From positions 56,491 through 120,490 of the forward strand of contig JABIUV010000052.1 of the NCBI GenBank assembly GCA_018700895.1: a stretch of 64,000 nt of DNA, written 5' to 3'. The DNA is from Bacteroidota bacterium (GTDB lineage: Bacteria > Bacteroidota > Bacteroidia > NS11-12g > UBA9320). Shown in pieces: positions 9,586 through 19,973 of this stretch; positions within the stretch are counted from its first letter, which is position 1; every line of letters starts with the position of its first letter. The notes under the pieces are model-generated. The model was not told where the DNA came from. It did not search any database and saw only the letters and a list, made by a program, of their open reading frames with translations. The position numbers were made by a program, and so were the translations under genes.

Positions 9586-11586
9586 ATGAAATTAATACAG
9601 TCACTTATTACAACCGTTTTACTTTTCGTAGGTTTAACTGCTTGGGGACAGACCTTTTCAGAATCACGATCGGTCAGTGGATACGTCATTACAGACGAAC
9701 TCTCTAATTCACTTATTCTACACTGGAACACCACACCAAATACGACTCAATTTAACATCTATAAACGAGGCATAAACAGCACAGTCTGGGGCACTCCTAT
9801 TGCTACTGTGGCTGCAGATGTAGTATCTTATACCGATACAGATGTTGAAAAATACACTATTTACGAGTACGCTATAGAACGGATAACCAATACAGACGAT
9901 AGGTTTAAACCTGGTAATATATATGGGTATAGTTACCTAAGTGCAAGCATTGAAGCTCCAGCAATTCATAATCGCGGAGCAATTTGGGTTATCACCACAA
10001 AATTGATAAGCGATAGTCTGGACACAGAAATCACTCAATTAGAGTCGGACCTAGCTGCTGACGGTTGGAATGTCTACATGCATAGTCTAGCAGAAAATGT
10101 CTCGGTGGGTGATGTTAAGAGTTTCATAACCGAAAAACAAAGTACCATAGGCTGTGATGCAGTATATTTCTTGGGCCACGTTCCTGTCCCATATTCAGGG
10201 GTGTTTTGTGACGATGCAAGTTATCCAGTACCTCCAGATGGTCATGCAGAGACAGACCCTAATTCACATTGCGGTGCTTGGCCTGCCGATGTTTACTATG
10301 GAGACATTTCGGGCTCTTGGACAGATACTGAGGCAAGCTTACGAGCTAAGCGAGCAGAAAACAACAACGAAATAGGAGATGGTAAATTTGACCAAATTTT
10401 AATCCCAGGAAAGGTAGACATCGCAGTAGGAAGGGTAGACATGAGCGACTTGCCTCTTTTTGGCATGAGTGAAGTAGCCTTGACCAAAAGGTACCTCAAC
10501 AAGGTACATAAGTTTAAGGTAGGGGGTACACCACTTGCCAATGAAGCGATCATTGAAAACAACTTTACGGGAGCAGATGAAGGATTTAGTTCAGGTGCAC
10601 TGGCTGATTTTTATGCCGCTTGTGGCGACAATAGCATCACTCAAGCAGATGTATTCACTTCTAGCGAGAGCAAGGATTATCTACTAGGCTACACCTGCGG
10701 TGCAGGTTGGTATACAAGCTGTAGTGGCTTTGGAACTTCGGATAATTTTAAAACCAAAAATGCTGCAGCGTTCAATCACATATTTGGCAGTTTCTTTGGC
10801 GATTGGGACATCACAAATAATCTAATGAGGGCATCTCTTGCGACTGAGAAACTAAACTTTAACTGTATGTGGAGCGGTAGACCAAAGTGGACCACTCATT
10901 CACTTGCCATAGGCGAAAGTTACGCCGACGTTACCAAGAGGACTCAGAATAACATTAATGATTATCAGACTAGTTTTTTCAGAAACAGTGTGCATATCGC
11001 TATGCTTGGTGATCCTAGTTTGAGATTACACGCCATTTCTCCTGCTCAAAACATTGTGGCAACTGCAAATGCTAACAGAGACAATGTCACCATAACGTGG
11101 GAGGCTACTCCAGAAACTGATATAGAAGGTTATTTCGTGTATCGCAGTCACAGAAAAACAGGTAGATATCAATTAATCAACTCAACTCCTTTTACAGAGC
11201 TTTCCCTCACCGACAACGACCCTTACGAAGGAACCAACCACTACATGGTACGTGTAGCTAAGAAGCAAATCACCGGCAGTGGGAGTTACATCAATCTTAG
11301 CTTGGGGATAAACGCCGAAATCAATGCTATGGTGGGCGATGTAGCTCAAGTGATAGCACCATTAGCAAGTGACTTAGCAGTCTACCCTACTATAGTAGAG
11401 GGATACATTATGATTGAGCAAGAGAGGAACGACAACGTCGCTTTCCAGATACTCAATACACTCGGAACTATAATCAGTACAGGAAAGACTAAAGGAAAAA
11501 ACACTCGTATAGATGTTTCTCAATTGGCTAGTGGCACCTACTTTGTAAAAGCAGGAAGTGCCACTTATCGTTTTATTAAGTTGTAG
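9586..11586 (+). CDS. Secreted T9SS cargo protein; possible gingipain (C25)-like fold
   Basis: Signal peptide, FLGHVPVPYSG, GAWPADVYYGD, AMLGDPSLRL, fibronectin-like segment, C-terminal sorting-like domain. Confidence 0.6.
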   Translation: MKLIQSLITTVLLFVGLTAWGQTFSESRSVSGYVITDELSNSLILHWNTTPNTTQFNIYKRGINSTVWGTPIATVAADVVSYTDTDVEKYTIYEYAIERITNTDDRFKPGNIYGYSYLSASIEAPAIHNRGAIWVITTKLISDSLDTEITQLESDLAADGWNVYMHSLAENVSVGDVKSFITEKQSTIGCDAVYFLGHVPVPYSGVFCDDASYPVPPDGHAETDPNSHCGAWPADVYYGDISGSWTDTEASLRAKRAENNNEIGDGKFDQILIPGKVDIAVGRVDMSDLPLFGMSEVALTKRYLNKVHKFKVGGTPLANEAIIENNFTGADEGFSSGALADFYAACGDNSITQADVFTSSESKDYLLGYTCGAGWYTSCSGFGTSDNFKTKNAAAFNHIFGSFFGDWDITNNLMRASLATEKLNFNCMWSGRPKWTTHSLAIGESYADVTKRTQNNINDYQTSFFRNSVHIAMLGDPSLRLHAISPAQNIVATANANRDNVTITWEATPETDIEGYFVYRSHRKTGRYQLINSTPFTELSLTDNDPYEGTNHYMVRVAKKQITGSGSYINLSLGINAEINAMVGDVAQVIAPLASDLAVYPTIVEGYIMIEQERNDNVAFQILNTLGTIISTGKTKGKNTRIDVSQLASGTYFVKAGSATYRFIKL

Positions 11587-11606
11587 GAAGATATTCCTTT
11601 ATTCCT

Positions 11607-13349
11607 TCAAGGCGTGCTGAAAAAATCAGCATTCCCCACTTGGAAAAATACTTTTTCGTATGGCTTGTCTTGTGGGGGACGAACGTACGTTTTCGTCCCG
11701 ATATCCCACATATTCAAGGTACTGTCTGATAAATACACCAATCCATCGTGATACGAGTAAAAAGCCCTGCCCTGCGGATGAAGTAAGGATGATTTTGCCA
11801 ATTCACTATTGCTGAACAATTGTGCTACTGTAGGGAATATATCCATTTGACTTACTACTGTAGCTATACTAGTATCAGCAATCACGGCCCCTCCGGTAAG
11901 TAAGAGTGGTATTCTAAAATTGGATGTATCGTAGAGTGGCGGATTATCGGGTCTAATTGTGCCATGGTCAGCCGTAATTATCAGTAAAGTATTTGCCCAT
12001 TTATCACTTCGTTTCAATTGATCCACCATTGCTCCTAAGCAACTATCGGTGTACGCCACGCTATTCAGGTAGGCGTTTTCGTGTTTGGAAAAATTAGGAA
12101 CATCAAATGGTTCGTGACTACTCAGTGAGAATAGCATCGTAAACTGCGGTGAGTTGTTCTCTAAAAATCGTTTAGTCTCCGTTTGAAAAACATCCTCGTC
12201 GTGTACACCCCATGCATTCTTATTATCACTCGCGTAGCCACTTTGAGATAACACTTCATCCGCATCTTTAAAAAGCACTTTGATATTCGCAAACTCCAAA
12301 TTGCCACCATAAGCAAACCGAGTAGTATATGTAGATGGGAAAACACTGAATATGCTAGCCCTATCAGCAAGATGTTGAGGGAAATTAGTTAATGTTTGCC
12401 GTGCTGAACTCGGCACACCGTAGGTAAGAGCAAGCAATCCTTTATCCGATCTAAAACTACTCGCGTATGCACTGTGGTAATTTATTCCTTCTTTCATAAG
12501 TACATTCAAGTTAGGCGTCGCATCGTACTTAGGACCACTCAAAGCACCTACTACCTTAGCACTGAAACTCTCTAATACCAAAAGTAAGACATTGGTACTG
12601 TCATTCACCTGAACCAATGAATCAAGACTCTCGGAGTTATTTACTGGTAATGTGAAGCGAGCCAATTCCTGCTCATCTTCAAAGAACATCAACGCAGCGT
12701 GCTTATCCCGTTCCAGCTCCGTCGCCATAAAATTCCAAACGGCATTAACCGCCGTGTTGTTGTGTACATTATTCTCGCTAAAATACGCACTACTCACATT
12801 GATGGGCACAATGCTTATCCCGCCTCGCAGCAATACCACAGACACTCCTATGAGCAGCAAAGACATCAACATATTGATTTTAAAATCTATACGAAGTTGA
12901 TGGACACCCCATTTGACAAACCAATAAATGGCTACAGCCATAAAACCTATCACAATAATGTATGTTTTGAGTTCTATCGAAGCTAGACCAGCATTCTCTT
13001 TCCCCAAAAACTGTGTGAAACCGAGGTTGGTTTTCTGTCCCCAATAGCTAAAAAAGAATGGATCTACCGCTACAATGAGCACCATTACTACGAAGAGAGT
13101 CCACCAATAGCCGGTGATTACACGTTTCGCACTTCGCTTAACTAAAGATGCTAGCAGCGAGAGCAATAAAGGTGCAATCATCACGTAGCCCACCATAGCA
13201 AGGTCTAGTCGCAGCCCATTTTTCCAAATAGCAAAAAAATCACTCATGCTTATGGCCTCACTGTTTATTGTAAAGAAAAACCATTTCGCTATCGCAAAAA
13301 ACAACAGCCAAACTAATGTGGCTTTTAGGAAGTAGAGAACTGTTCGCAT
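11607..13349 (-). CDS. LTA synthase/alkaline phosphatase superfamily membrane sulfatase
   Basis: N-terminal TM helices; NVLLLVLESFSAKVVG, LIITADHGT motifs. Confidence 0.9.
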   Translation of the reverse strand: MRTVLYFLKATLVWLLFFAIAKWFFFTINSEAISMSDFFAIWKNGLRLDLAMVGYVMIAPLLLSLLASLVKRSAKRVITGYWWTLFVVMVLIVAVDPFFFSYWGQKTNLGFTQFLGKENAGLASIELKTYIIVIGFMAVAIYWFVKWGVHQLRIDFKINMLMSLLLIGVSVVLLRGGISIVPINVSSAYFSENNVHNNTAVNAVWNFMATELERDKHAALMFFEDEQELARFTLPVNNSESLDSLVQVNDSTNVLLLVLESFSAKVVGALSGPKYDATPNLNVLMKEGINYHSAYASSFRSDKGLLALTYGVPSSARQTLTNFPQHLADRASIFSVFPSTYTTRFAYGGNLEFANIKVLFKDADEVLSQSGYASDNKNAWGVHDEDVFQTETKRFLENNSPQFTMLFSLSSHEPFDVPNFSKHENAYLNSVAYTDSCLGAMVDQLKRSDKWANTLLIITADHGTIRPDNPPLYDTSNFRIPLLLTGGAVIADTSIATVVSQMDIFPTVAQLFSNSELAKSSLLHPQGRAFYSYHDGLVYLSDSTLNMWDIGTKTYVRPPQDKPYEKVFFQVGNADFFSTP

Positions 13350-13352
13350 TTT

Positions 13353-14375
13353 CTAAAATCTATTCAAAAGTACACTTTCGTGAAGTTCTCCTTCACCGTA
13401 CATGTGATCTACCAATTCATCAACAAGCACAGGAGCCATACTTACGGCCTTGCTCCCCATTCCATTAACCACGTAAGAATTTTTATACTCAGGATGTTCT
13501 CCAAGTAGTGGCTTACGATCCACACTTGCAGGGCGAATTCCGCAGTAGTGGTCTATCACCTTGTAGGGCAATTGCAATACCTTTTCTAATTTGGTTACCA
13601 AATCGTCCTTCATCATCGCTGTAGGATGAAGCGTGGCATCATTCTTATTGTAAGTGGATCCTACTCGCCATCTGTTATCGCACAAATGCTGCATAAACAC
13701 GGAGCCAAGATAAATGCTCCCATGGGGCTCTAAGTCCGTCTCTATAACCAAGAGCTCTCCTTTAGTCGGCACCACTTTTATATACTTATTCCAAATAGGA
13801 TTATCCCTCAATTTGTGGCCTTCTGCAAAGATTATTTTATCAAAGGTTACGCCATTATATTCTTTATTAATCAAGTCAAGCTTAGTGTAGTCTATGTCCT
13901 CTTTTCGTGTATTTAGTTGTGAATCGCACCCTTCTAAAAAAGAACGCGTATCTAACTCTCCGCCTTGCAGTACATTAAGCACTCCGAAGTGCGTATTGAG
14001 CCCAACTAGATCTTCGTGAGCGAAGGAGCAAAAGCCTACATACTTAGACTGATGTGCTTTGCTGAGCCAAATATTTTGTTCACCTGCTGTTGAGATAATG
14101 CGTTTGAGCAATCTTGGTCTAAAAAACGAAGTGCTTAGGCGTTTTTCCAAATTGGCGTAAAAGGATGCCAAATGAGGAAAAAACTCATTGGCTCGCCACC
14201 CTACGGTAAAAAACTTGCCAACCAGCGGATTAGCTAGTCCCGCAGCCACTGCGGTACAATGGTTACCACTCGGGCTATCATACACCAAGGTGTTTATGCC
14301 TCGTTGTTCCAAATTTAATTGCAACAAACGCCCACAAATCCCTCCTCCAACAATCAGACATTCTACCTTTTGCAT
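13353..14375 (-). CDS. FAD-dependent oxidoreductase (DAO family)
   Basis: N-terminal CLIVGGGICGRLLQLNLEQRG dinucleotide-binding motif. Confidence 0.88.
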   Translation of the reverse strand: MQKVECLIVGGGICGRLLQLNLEQRGINTLVYDSPSGNHCTAVAAGLANPLVGKFFTVGWRANEFFPHLASFYANLEKRLSTSFFRPRLLKRIISTAGEQNIWLSKAHQSKYVGFCSFAHEDLVGLNTHFGVLNVLQGGELDTRSFLEGCDSQLNTRKEDIDYTKLDLINKEYNGVTFDKIIFAEGHKLRDNPIWNKYIKVVPTKGELLVIETDLEPHGSIYLGSVFMQHLCDNRWRVGSTYNKNDATLHPTAMMKDDLVTKLEKVLQLPYKVIDHYCGIRPASVDRKPLLGEHPEYKNSYVVNGMGSKAVSMAPVLVDELVDHMYGEGELHESVLLNRF

Positions 14376-14421
14376 CTATTGGGGCAAAGATAGTCTGCTA
14401 ATAATTTATGTTATTTGCACT

Positions 14422-14823
14422 ATGAAAAAAATACTCGTAGCACTCGTATGTATCGTCGCTCTAATAGGGTGTAAGGACGAGTTAAATCTTCCTGAATATA
14501 ATAGCTATGTGGACAGCACGCCGCCGTCTATAGAGATTGTAACACCTCTGGATAACCAAGAATTTACAGGGACGAATATCATTGATCTTCAGTATAATCT
14601 CAGGGACGATTACAAATTAGCCTCTTTTAGTCTCCGTATTATACCTAGTGATATCGACTTATCAGAGTTTAGCGACGAAATACAGATAGACGATAGTATA
14701 TACACCTACAGCAATCAATATACATTGCCCAGTAGCGACCCTATGACGTACGAGGTAAATATATCTGCACAAGACTCTCTCGGTTTCGGAACCAACAAGG
14801 TCTACTTTTTTACCTACGAGTAA
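14422..14823 (+). CDS. Lipoprotein, DUF4625-like/unknown
   Basis: MKKILVALVCIVALIGCKD lipobox; ORF-track start 14188 is upstream of the true start and lies within the divergent gene. Confidence 0.7.
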   Translation: MKKILVALVCIVALIGCKDELNLPEYNSYVDSTPPSIEIVTPLDNQEFTGTNIIDLQYNLRDDYKLASFSLRIIPSDIDLSEFSDEIQIDDSIYTYSNQYTLPSSDPMTYEVNISAQDSLGFGTNKVYFFTYE

Positions 14824-16707
14824 TTGGAGCGTTTAGTAGCAATAAGGCTTTACTTAATCGTCGTTTTTGTCTTTGCAGAACTCGGTGCTCAAGCACAATT
14901 GCTAGACACTAGCGATGTTCATAACTATAAACCAATAGATGTATACCGTCTATCTGTAGATGGTATACAGGCCCTAGAACTAGACACCACAGAAGTAGAC
15001 ACACAACTTAATTTATTTTATAATTACTACCCCGTCTACAATACAAGTTTTCCTAATATAGATTTGGGACTAGAAGCCACACCAAGTTTATCTCTTGGCG
15101 GTAGCAAGCAGCGAGAAGTAGCTATGCAACTTGGAGCTAATCACATGGAAAACTACTTCTTAGACAACTCCATTCACATCTACCAAACCACGCGTCCATT
15201 TACCCGACTAGAGTATGCTCAAGGACCTCTTGAATTTATCAATGTAGGCGTAACACACGCACAGCAGATTAGCAAAAGGTTAGCTTTTGGGCTGGACTAC
15301 CGACGTATTAAAAACCAAAATCTATATTACTCCAACCTAGAAAACCTCAGCAGAGTAAGAATGGGCAACCTTTTTAACTCAAAATTTTATACGAGCTACT
15401 ATACTCCTACCCGCAAGTACGAGATGATAGCATCTTACGTTTGGAACAAGAGTAGAAATGCTGAACCCGGTGGATTAGCGAACGACACCACTTACGAACT
15501 GCTGAGTGGCCGACAAAAAGAAAATAATAACCCAGCTAGGTATACGAGTGCTTTTAATACCCACGCACAAAACAACTTTAAACTTAGCCAATTTTATAGA
15601 CCCGGCGGTAAATCTACTGATAGCACCATAGACATGAGCTTAGGACAATTTCGTAATCAATTTTTTTTGACAACGGAGTTTAGAAGTGAACGACTCACCT
15701 ACGAAGATAATAACCCAGACTCCGCTAATTATGGATTTTGGCTCGATGAATTCAAAGACTCTTTTCAATTACGCACGCTGAGTAACGAAGTGGGTTACAC
15801 TGTAAAACTAAAACCCATAAGCCTCACTACCAGCCTACAACACGCATACAGCACTGTGTATAATAATGGCATAGCGGAGTCTTATAACAATGTATACGCC
15901 AGAGCCAACATTAAATTACAAGTCAAAAGCTTTGGGGTAACTGGCAATGCTAAACTGGGGCTGCTCGGGTACAATCTCGGCGATTATCACCTAGACGGTA
16001 ATGCTTCCTTCTTATTCAAAGGATTTAATATGAATGCAGGAATCATATCTCAACTCGTAGAGCCTAATTATTTAGATCAAAACCTAAATAGTAATGTCAT
16101 CTCTTGGACAACGAATTTTAAAAAGACGAGTGTAAATAAAATTGTAGCTAATGCAGCCTTTGAGAACGGCGGTCATCGTATAAAAGCACGAGCAAACATC
16201 GAGACGATAGGCAACCTTGTCTACTTTGATAACACCGATCGGATACAGCAAGAATCTGGCTTAATTTCTCTCCTGCAATTAGAAGCTGGACACGGATACA
16301 AAACCAAATATTTTGGAAGTAATGTAAGCGTGTTACTACAAAACTCAAGTAACAATCAAGCATTACCCCGACCTGCCACGTCCTTAAGTGCCAATGCATA
16401 TGTGGCTTTCAGACTTTTTAACAAAAACTTGGGTGTGCAAGTAGGAGCTCGCAGCTATTGGTTTAGTGATTTCAATAGTCCGATGTATACTCCTTACACA
16501 CGACAATGGCACAATACCAACGAAAATTTTACTATGACGGCTCCTATCAATCCTTACGTAACCGCCAAGGCGAAGAGCTTTTTCTTTGGATTTGAGATGT
16601 TTCATGTGCAGGAAGGCTTAATGGGTGATGCGTATTACAGCTCACCTGATTATGCACTTATGCCGCGTAGTGTTCGTCTGAATTTCAGATGGGATCTTAG
16701 CAACTAA
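14824..16707 (+). CDS. Putative outer membrane porin/beta-barrel protein
   Basis: Signal peptide (TTG start), alternating aromatic beta-strand pattern, C-terminal VRLNFRWDLSN. Confidence 0.7.
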   Translation: MERLVAIRLYLIVVFVFAELGAQAQLLDTSDVHNYKPIDVYRLSVDGIQALELDTTEVDTQLNLFYNYYPVYNTSFPNIDLGLEATPSLSLGGSKQREVAMQLGANHMENYFLDNSIHIYQTTRPFTRLEYAQGPLEFINVGVTHAQQISKRLAFGLDYRRIKNQNLYYSNLENLSRVRMGNLFNSKFYTSYYTPTRKYEMIASYVWNKSRNAEPGGLANDTTYELLSGRQKENNNPARYTSAFNTHAQNNFKLSQFYRPGGKSTDSTIDMSLGQFRNQFFLTTEFRSERLTYEDNNPDSANYGFWLDEFKDSFQLRTLSNEVGYTVKLKPISLTTSLQHAYSTVYNNGIAESYNNVYARANIKLQVKSFGVTGNAKLGLLGYNLGDYHLDGNASFLFKGFNMNAGIISQLVEPNYLDQNLNSNVISWTTNFKKTSVNKIVANAAFENGGHRIKARANIETIGNLVYFDNTDRIQQESGLISLLQLEAGHGYKTKYFGSNVSVLLQNSSNNQALPRPATSLSANAYVAFRLFNKNLGVQVGARSYWFSDFNSPMYTPYTRQWHNTNENFTMTAPINPYVTAKAKSFFFGFEMFHVQEGLMGDAYYSSPDYALMPRSVRLNFRWDLSN

Positions 16708-16735
16708 ACCGCGATTAGCATTCCAATTGTTTTGA

Positions 16736-17803
16736 TTAAATCTGCTTGAGCAAATAAATCTCTACACGCTTATTTTGATCTTCCTCAGCTCTGTTCGCAG
16801 GTAGTTTAAATTTCATCCTAAAATTACTCATCCCTTTATAGGTGAGTCGATCTCTGCTCACCCCGCTAGTTACTAGATAATGGTATATAGCCTTAGCTCG
16901 TTTGTAACTGAGTTCCATATTCCATCGTTGCTGCATGCTATTCGTCGGCCTGTTGATAGGGTAGTTCATATGACCTTGAATCTCAACATAAGCATCCTTA
17001 TTCCTTTGTAGGGCTGCGAGTAATTTAACTAACTCCGGTTGACTCTCAGGTCTTATCTCATCACTATCCGTAAAAAAATAGATATGCTGATACGTAAGCT
17101 TATCTGTAACCCTTACTTTGGAGAGTTCGAGCACATAAATCAATGTATCTATTGGCTTATCTATATCACCCTTAGGTATGGTAAGGTATGCAGAAAGGTA
17201 TTGCATAGCAGAAGCCGAGATGGTTACCTCGTCTGATAGTAGACTGAGCGGTGCAGATACTCCTGTCTTATCTACCATACTAAATTTCATCTCTTGGCCT
17301 TCGTAATCAAAACTAATGGACGCTTTTATGGGCTTCTTCGTTTTCTTGTCAATCGTTTTAACAATAACCCATTTGGGTGGGCTCAATTCCGATTTATAAT
17401 CTGTCTCATAAATGAAATAAACTTTAGCTCTCCTATTCTGACGGTGCACTTCACTTACTAACGCAGACTCGCCAAAGCTTTCCATTTTAATAAACCGAGA
17501 AGGCACACCTATAGACTCTAACACTTTGACCGCTGCTAAAGCTCTATTGGTTGCCAATACCGCATTATACTCACTAGTAGCAAAGCTATCGGTGTGGCCT
17601 TCTACATATATCTCCTTAATATTGGTACCTCCTATTTCGAGTATTTTGTTGGTTAGCAGACGCTTTTGCACCGCCGTAACCTCATAACTGTCTGACTCAA
17701 AGTAAATGAAAAAATCAGTAGAAGTAAGCGAATACAATTGGGCACTTGCTCTATGGAGCAACCCGCTAGCAGCCAAAGTCAGTATGAATAAAATTTGTCT
17801 CAA
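16736..17803 (-). CDS. OmpA-family protein with peptidoglycan-binding domain
   Basis: Two OmpA-like segments, IYVEGHTDSF and VEIQGHMNYP...RAKAIYHYLVTSGVSRDRLTYKG. Confidence 0.85.
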   Translation of the reverse strand: MRQILFILTLAASGLLHRASAQLYSLTSTDFFIYFESDSYEVTAVQKRLLTNKILEIGGTNIKEIYVEGHTDSFATSEYNAVLATNRALAAVKVLESIGVPSRFIKMESFGESALVSEVHRQNRRAKVYFIYETDYKSELSPPKWVIVKTIDKKTKKPIKASISFDYEGQEMKFSMVDKTGVSAPLSLLSDEVTISASAMQYLSAYLTIPKGDIDKPIDTLIYVLELSKVRVTDKLTYQHIYFFTDSDEIRPESQPELVKLLAALQRNKDAYVEIQGHMNYPINRPTNSMQQRWNMELSYKRAKAIYHYLVTSGVSRDRLTYKGMSNFRMKFKLPANRAEEDQNKRVEIYLLKQI

Positions 17804-18174
17804 GTAAGTAAGAATGTGTTCTGGTTAAAAATGAAACGTAAAAAAAAGTTCCGGCCGTATAGATCAGGACTTGAATTTCAAAGATAAAATACTAGACTAC
17901 TACTTATGATGAAGTTATTAACCACGTGTATTCGAAAATACATTTGTATTAAAGCTAAACTCATGCCAAAAGTAACACGTCACTCATACGTGGAACTCAC
18001 GCCTTAAACCCGTCCAAAAACTCTTTAATAGAGACTGCATTGTCTCGATATTAGACTTTTTTGCAAACCAAATTTAACGCTCATCAAACAGCAATATACA
18101 CATTGACGCCAAGGTTTATCTCGTTTCAGTGACGATCAATATGAGAAGAAAAATATTATGTGGGACGAAGTGCG

Positions 18175-19218
18175 TTAAACGACTACGTTCCACTCATCGT
18201 GTTCGCCAAGCTCTAAGAACTTAGCCGCGTCTAAACGCTCTTTGAGAGCAAGTACCAGGGCGTATGCATTGGACTCTACTGTATAAGTCTCATTGTCTAT
18301 CGTAATAGCATTGATGTAAGTTATAGCTGCTGCTGTCCCTGTAGCAAACATGCACTCCACTGTGCCAGCTGCCAAGTCTTGATGGAACTCTTCTGCTGTT
18401 ATAACCTCTTCGGTCACACTCATTCCGGTGTCTCTAGCGAGTTGAATAACGGTAGCTCTAGTTATGCCACGTAAGATGCTATCCTCTACAGAAGGGGTAC
18501 GTATTGCACCATTCTTCACGTAAAAGAAGTTAGCACTCCCCAATTCTTCGAGGCTGAAATTATTAGAAACATTCGTCCAGAGTACCTGGTCAAAACCTAG
18601 GTTTTTAGCTTTAGAAGAAGGGTAAAAAGATGCAGCATAATTTCCAGCTGCCTTTGCGTAGCCAATACCCCCTTTACCTGCTCTGCTGTACGATTTTTCT
18701 AAGTAAACGCTGAGCGGCTTGTCATAATAGAACCCTACTGGACAAGCAATAATTACAAATCTGAATGTCTTACTTGACACTGCCCTGAGGGTAGGATCAG
18801 TAGATATCATAAACGGGCGTATGTATAATGACCCTTGATGCTTAGCCGGGATCCACGCCTTGTTACTAGCTACAAAATCTTTAATAATTTCCTCTACCTT
18901 ATCAGCATCAAGTTGCGGCATCATCATTCGATGAGCACTTTTATTTAATCGGGCAATATTATCTTTTAACCTAAAGATATTAATGCGTCCATCATCACTT
19001 TTATAGGCTTTGAGGCCTTCGAATATTGCTTGACCATAATGAAAAACCGAAGTTGCAGGGTGCATAGCCATTGTTTCCAAAGACTTCACTTCAAACTCAC
19101 TCCACTTCTCTCCATCGTAATCAGCAACAACCATTGTATCGGCAAACACTTTACCGAACTCCAAGTTGTCAAAATCTACAGAAACAGTATTCATTGGGGT
19201 AGGCGTTGTTACTTCCAT
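18175..19218 (-). CDS. ilvE: Branched-chain amino acid aminotransferase
   Basis: IFEGLKAYKSDDGRINIFRL, YIRPFMIS, AGNYAAS; start re-assigned to ATG 19218 (MEVTTPTPM) 5 nt after a TACCTTTG -7 box. Confidence 0.95.
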   Translation of the reverse strand: MEVTTPTPMNTVSVDFDNLEFGKVFADTMVVADYDGEKWSEFEVKSLETMAMHPATSVFHYGQAIFEGLKAYKSDDGRINIFRLKDNIARLNKSAHRMMMPQLDADKVEEIIKDFVASNKAWIPAKHQGSLYIRPFMISTDPTLRAVSSKTFRFVIIACPVGFYYDKPLSVYLEKSYSRAGKGGIGYAKAAGNYAASFYPSSKAKNLGFDQVLWTNVSNNFSLEELGSANFFYVKNGAIRTPSVEDSILRGITRATVIQLARDTGMSVTEEVITAEEFHQDLAAGTVECMFATGTAAAITYINAITIDNETYTVESNAYALVLALKERLDAAKFLELGEHDEWNVVV

Positions 19219-19223
19219 TGGTG

Positions 19224-19231
19224 CAAAGGTA
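19224..19231 (-). promoter_or_regulatory. -7 element TACCTTTG for ilvE
   Basis: Minus-strand TAnnTTTG, 5 nt from ATG. Confidence 0.6.
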
Positions 19232-19307
19232 CGATTCTTAACTATATTTTTTAGTACAGTGTTGATAAGCAAGCCACCCAGAAGTTTTAAAAAATACCAT
19301 AACACAA

Positions 19308-19880
19308 GTGCTCGTTGAGTTCTTAGTCAAAAAAAAAGTGTTGTTTTGTGTAGTGCAAAAAATAAAAGAACTCGACATACCACTTTTATATCAAAACCTC
19401 GTGGTACTTCCGCAAGACAAGGCTACGCTCACCCCAGAAAATACCAAGAGGGAAGAAGAAATCACTCCTGCCAAACAACCAGAGAAAGAAACCCTACCTA
19501 CAGAAGCTAGCGAACCTAAAGGGACGTACACACCCAAGCAAGCAATACCCTTCATCATTCTCATTCCTGAACATCTAAAAGCAGATTACATGGCTGAAAC
19601 GAGTGCATTCTACAAAATACTAGCGGCACTTAATATTTCGACCGCCTCTAAATATGTAAGTTCTAATCTTGAACTCCTCAACGAAACCGACACTTATTCT
19701 TGCATTCGGTGCGTAGGGCTAGACCTTGCCAATGAGAAAAAAGCGATGCAAAGTGGACATAAAAACATCCTACTATCACCGGACATCCATAACCTAACAA
19801 CTAAAGAGGAGAAAAAAGCAATGTACACACCTCTCAAACAATTTGTGCAAGACAACTTGGAGCACATCAACAAGATATAG
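19308..19880 (+). CDS. Hypothetical protein, possible DNA polymerase III psi (HolD)-like C-terminus
   Basis: ORF with GTG start (real start may be the GTG near 19353); C-terminal NILLSPDIHNLTTKEEKKAMYTPLKQFV resembles HolD-type ending. Confidence 0.5.
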   Translation: MLVEFLVKKKVLFCVVQKIKELDIPLLYQNLVVLPQDKATLTPENTKREEEITPAKQPEKETLPTEASEPKGTYTPKQAIPFIILIPEHLKADYMAETSAFYKILAALNISTASKYVSSNLELLNETDTYSCIRCVGLDLANEKKAMQSGHKNILLSPDIHNLTTKEEKKAMYTPLKQFVQDNLEHINKI

Positions 19881-19973
19881 CCATTACATATAACCTTCGC
19901 TCTTGGTATCCTCTCGCCACTTAACCTCGCATTATGTTATTTTTGCGTCCCTCATAACCCATAACAAAACGCA

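Noticed and set aside
14188-14421. N-terminal extension of the lipoprotein ORF
   Set aside because: Lies in the divergent FAD oxidoreductase gene; a signal peptide with lipobox begins at 14422
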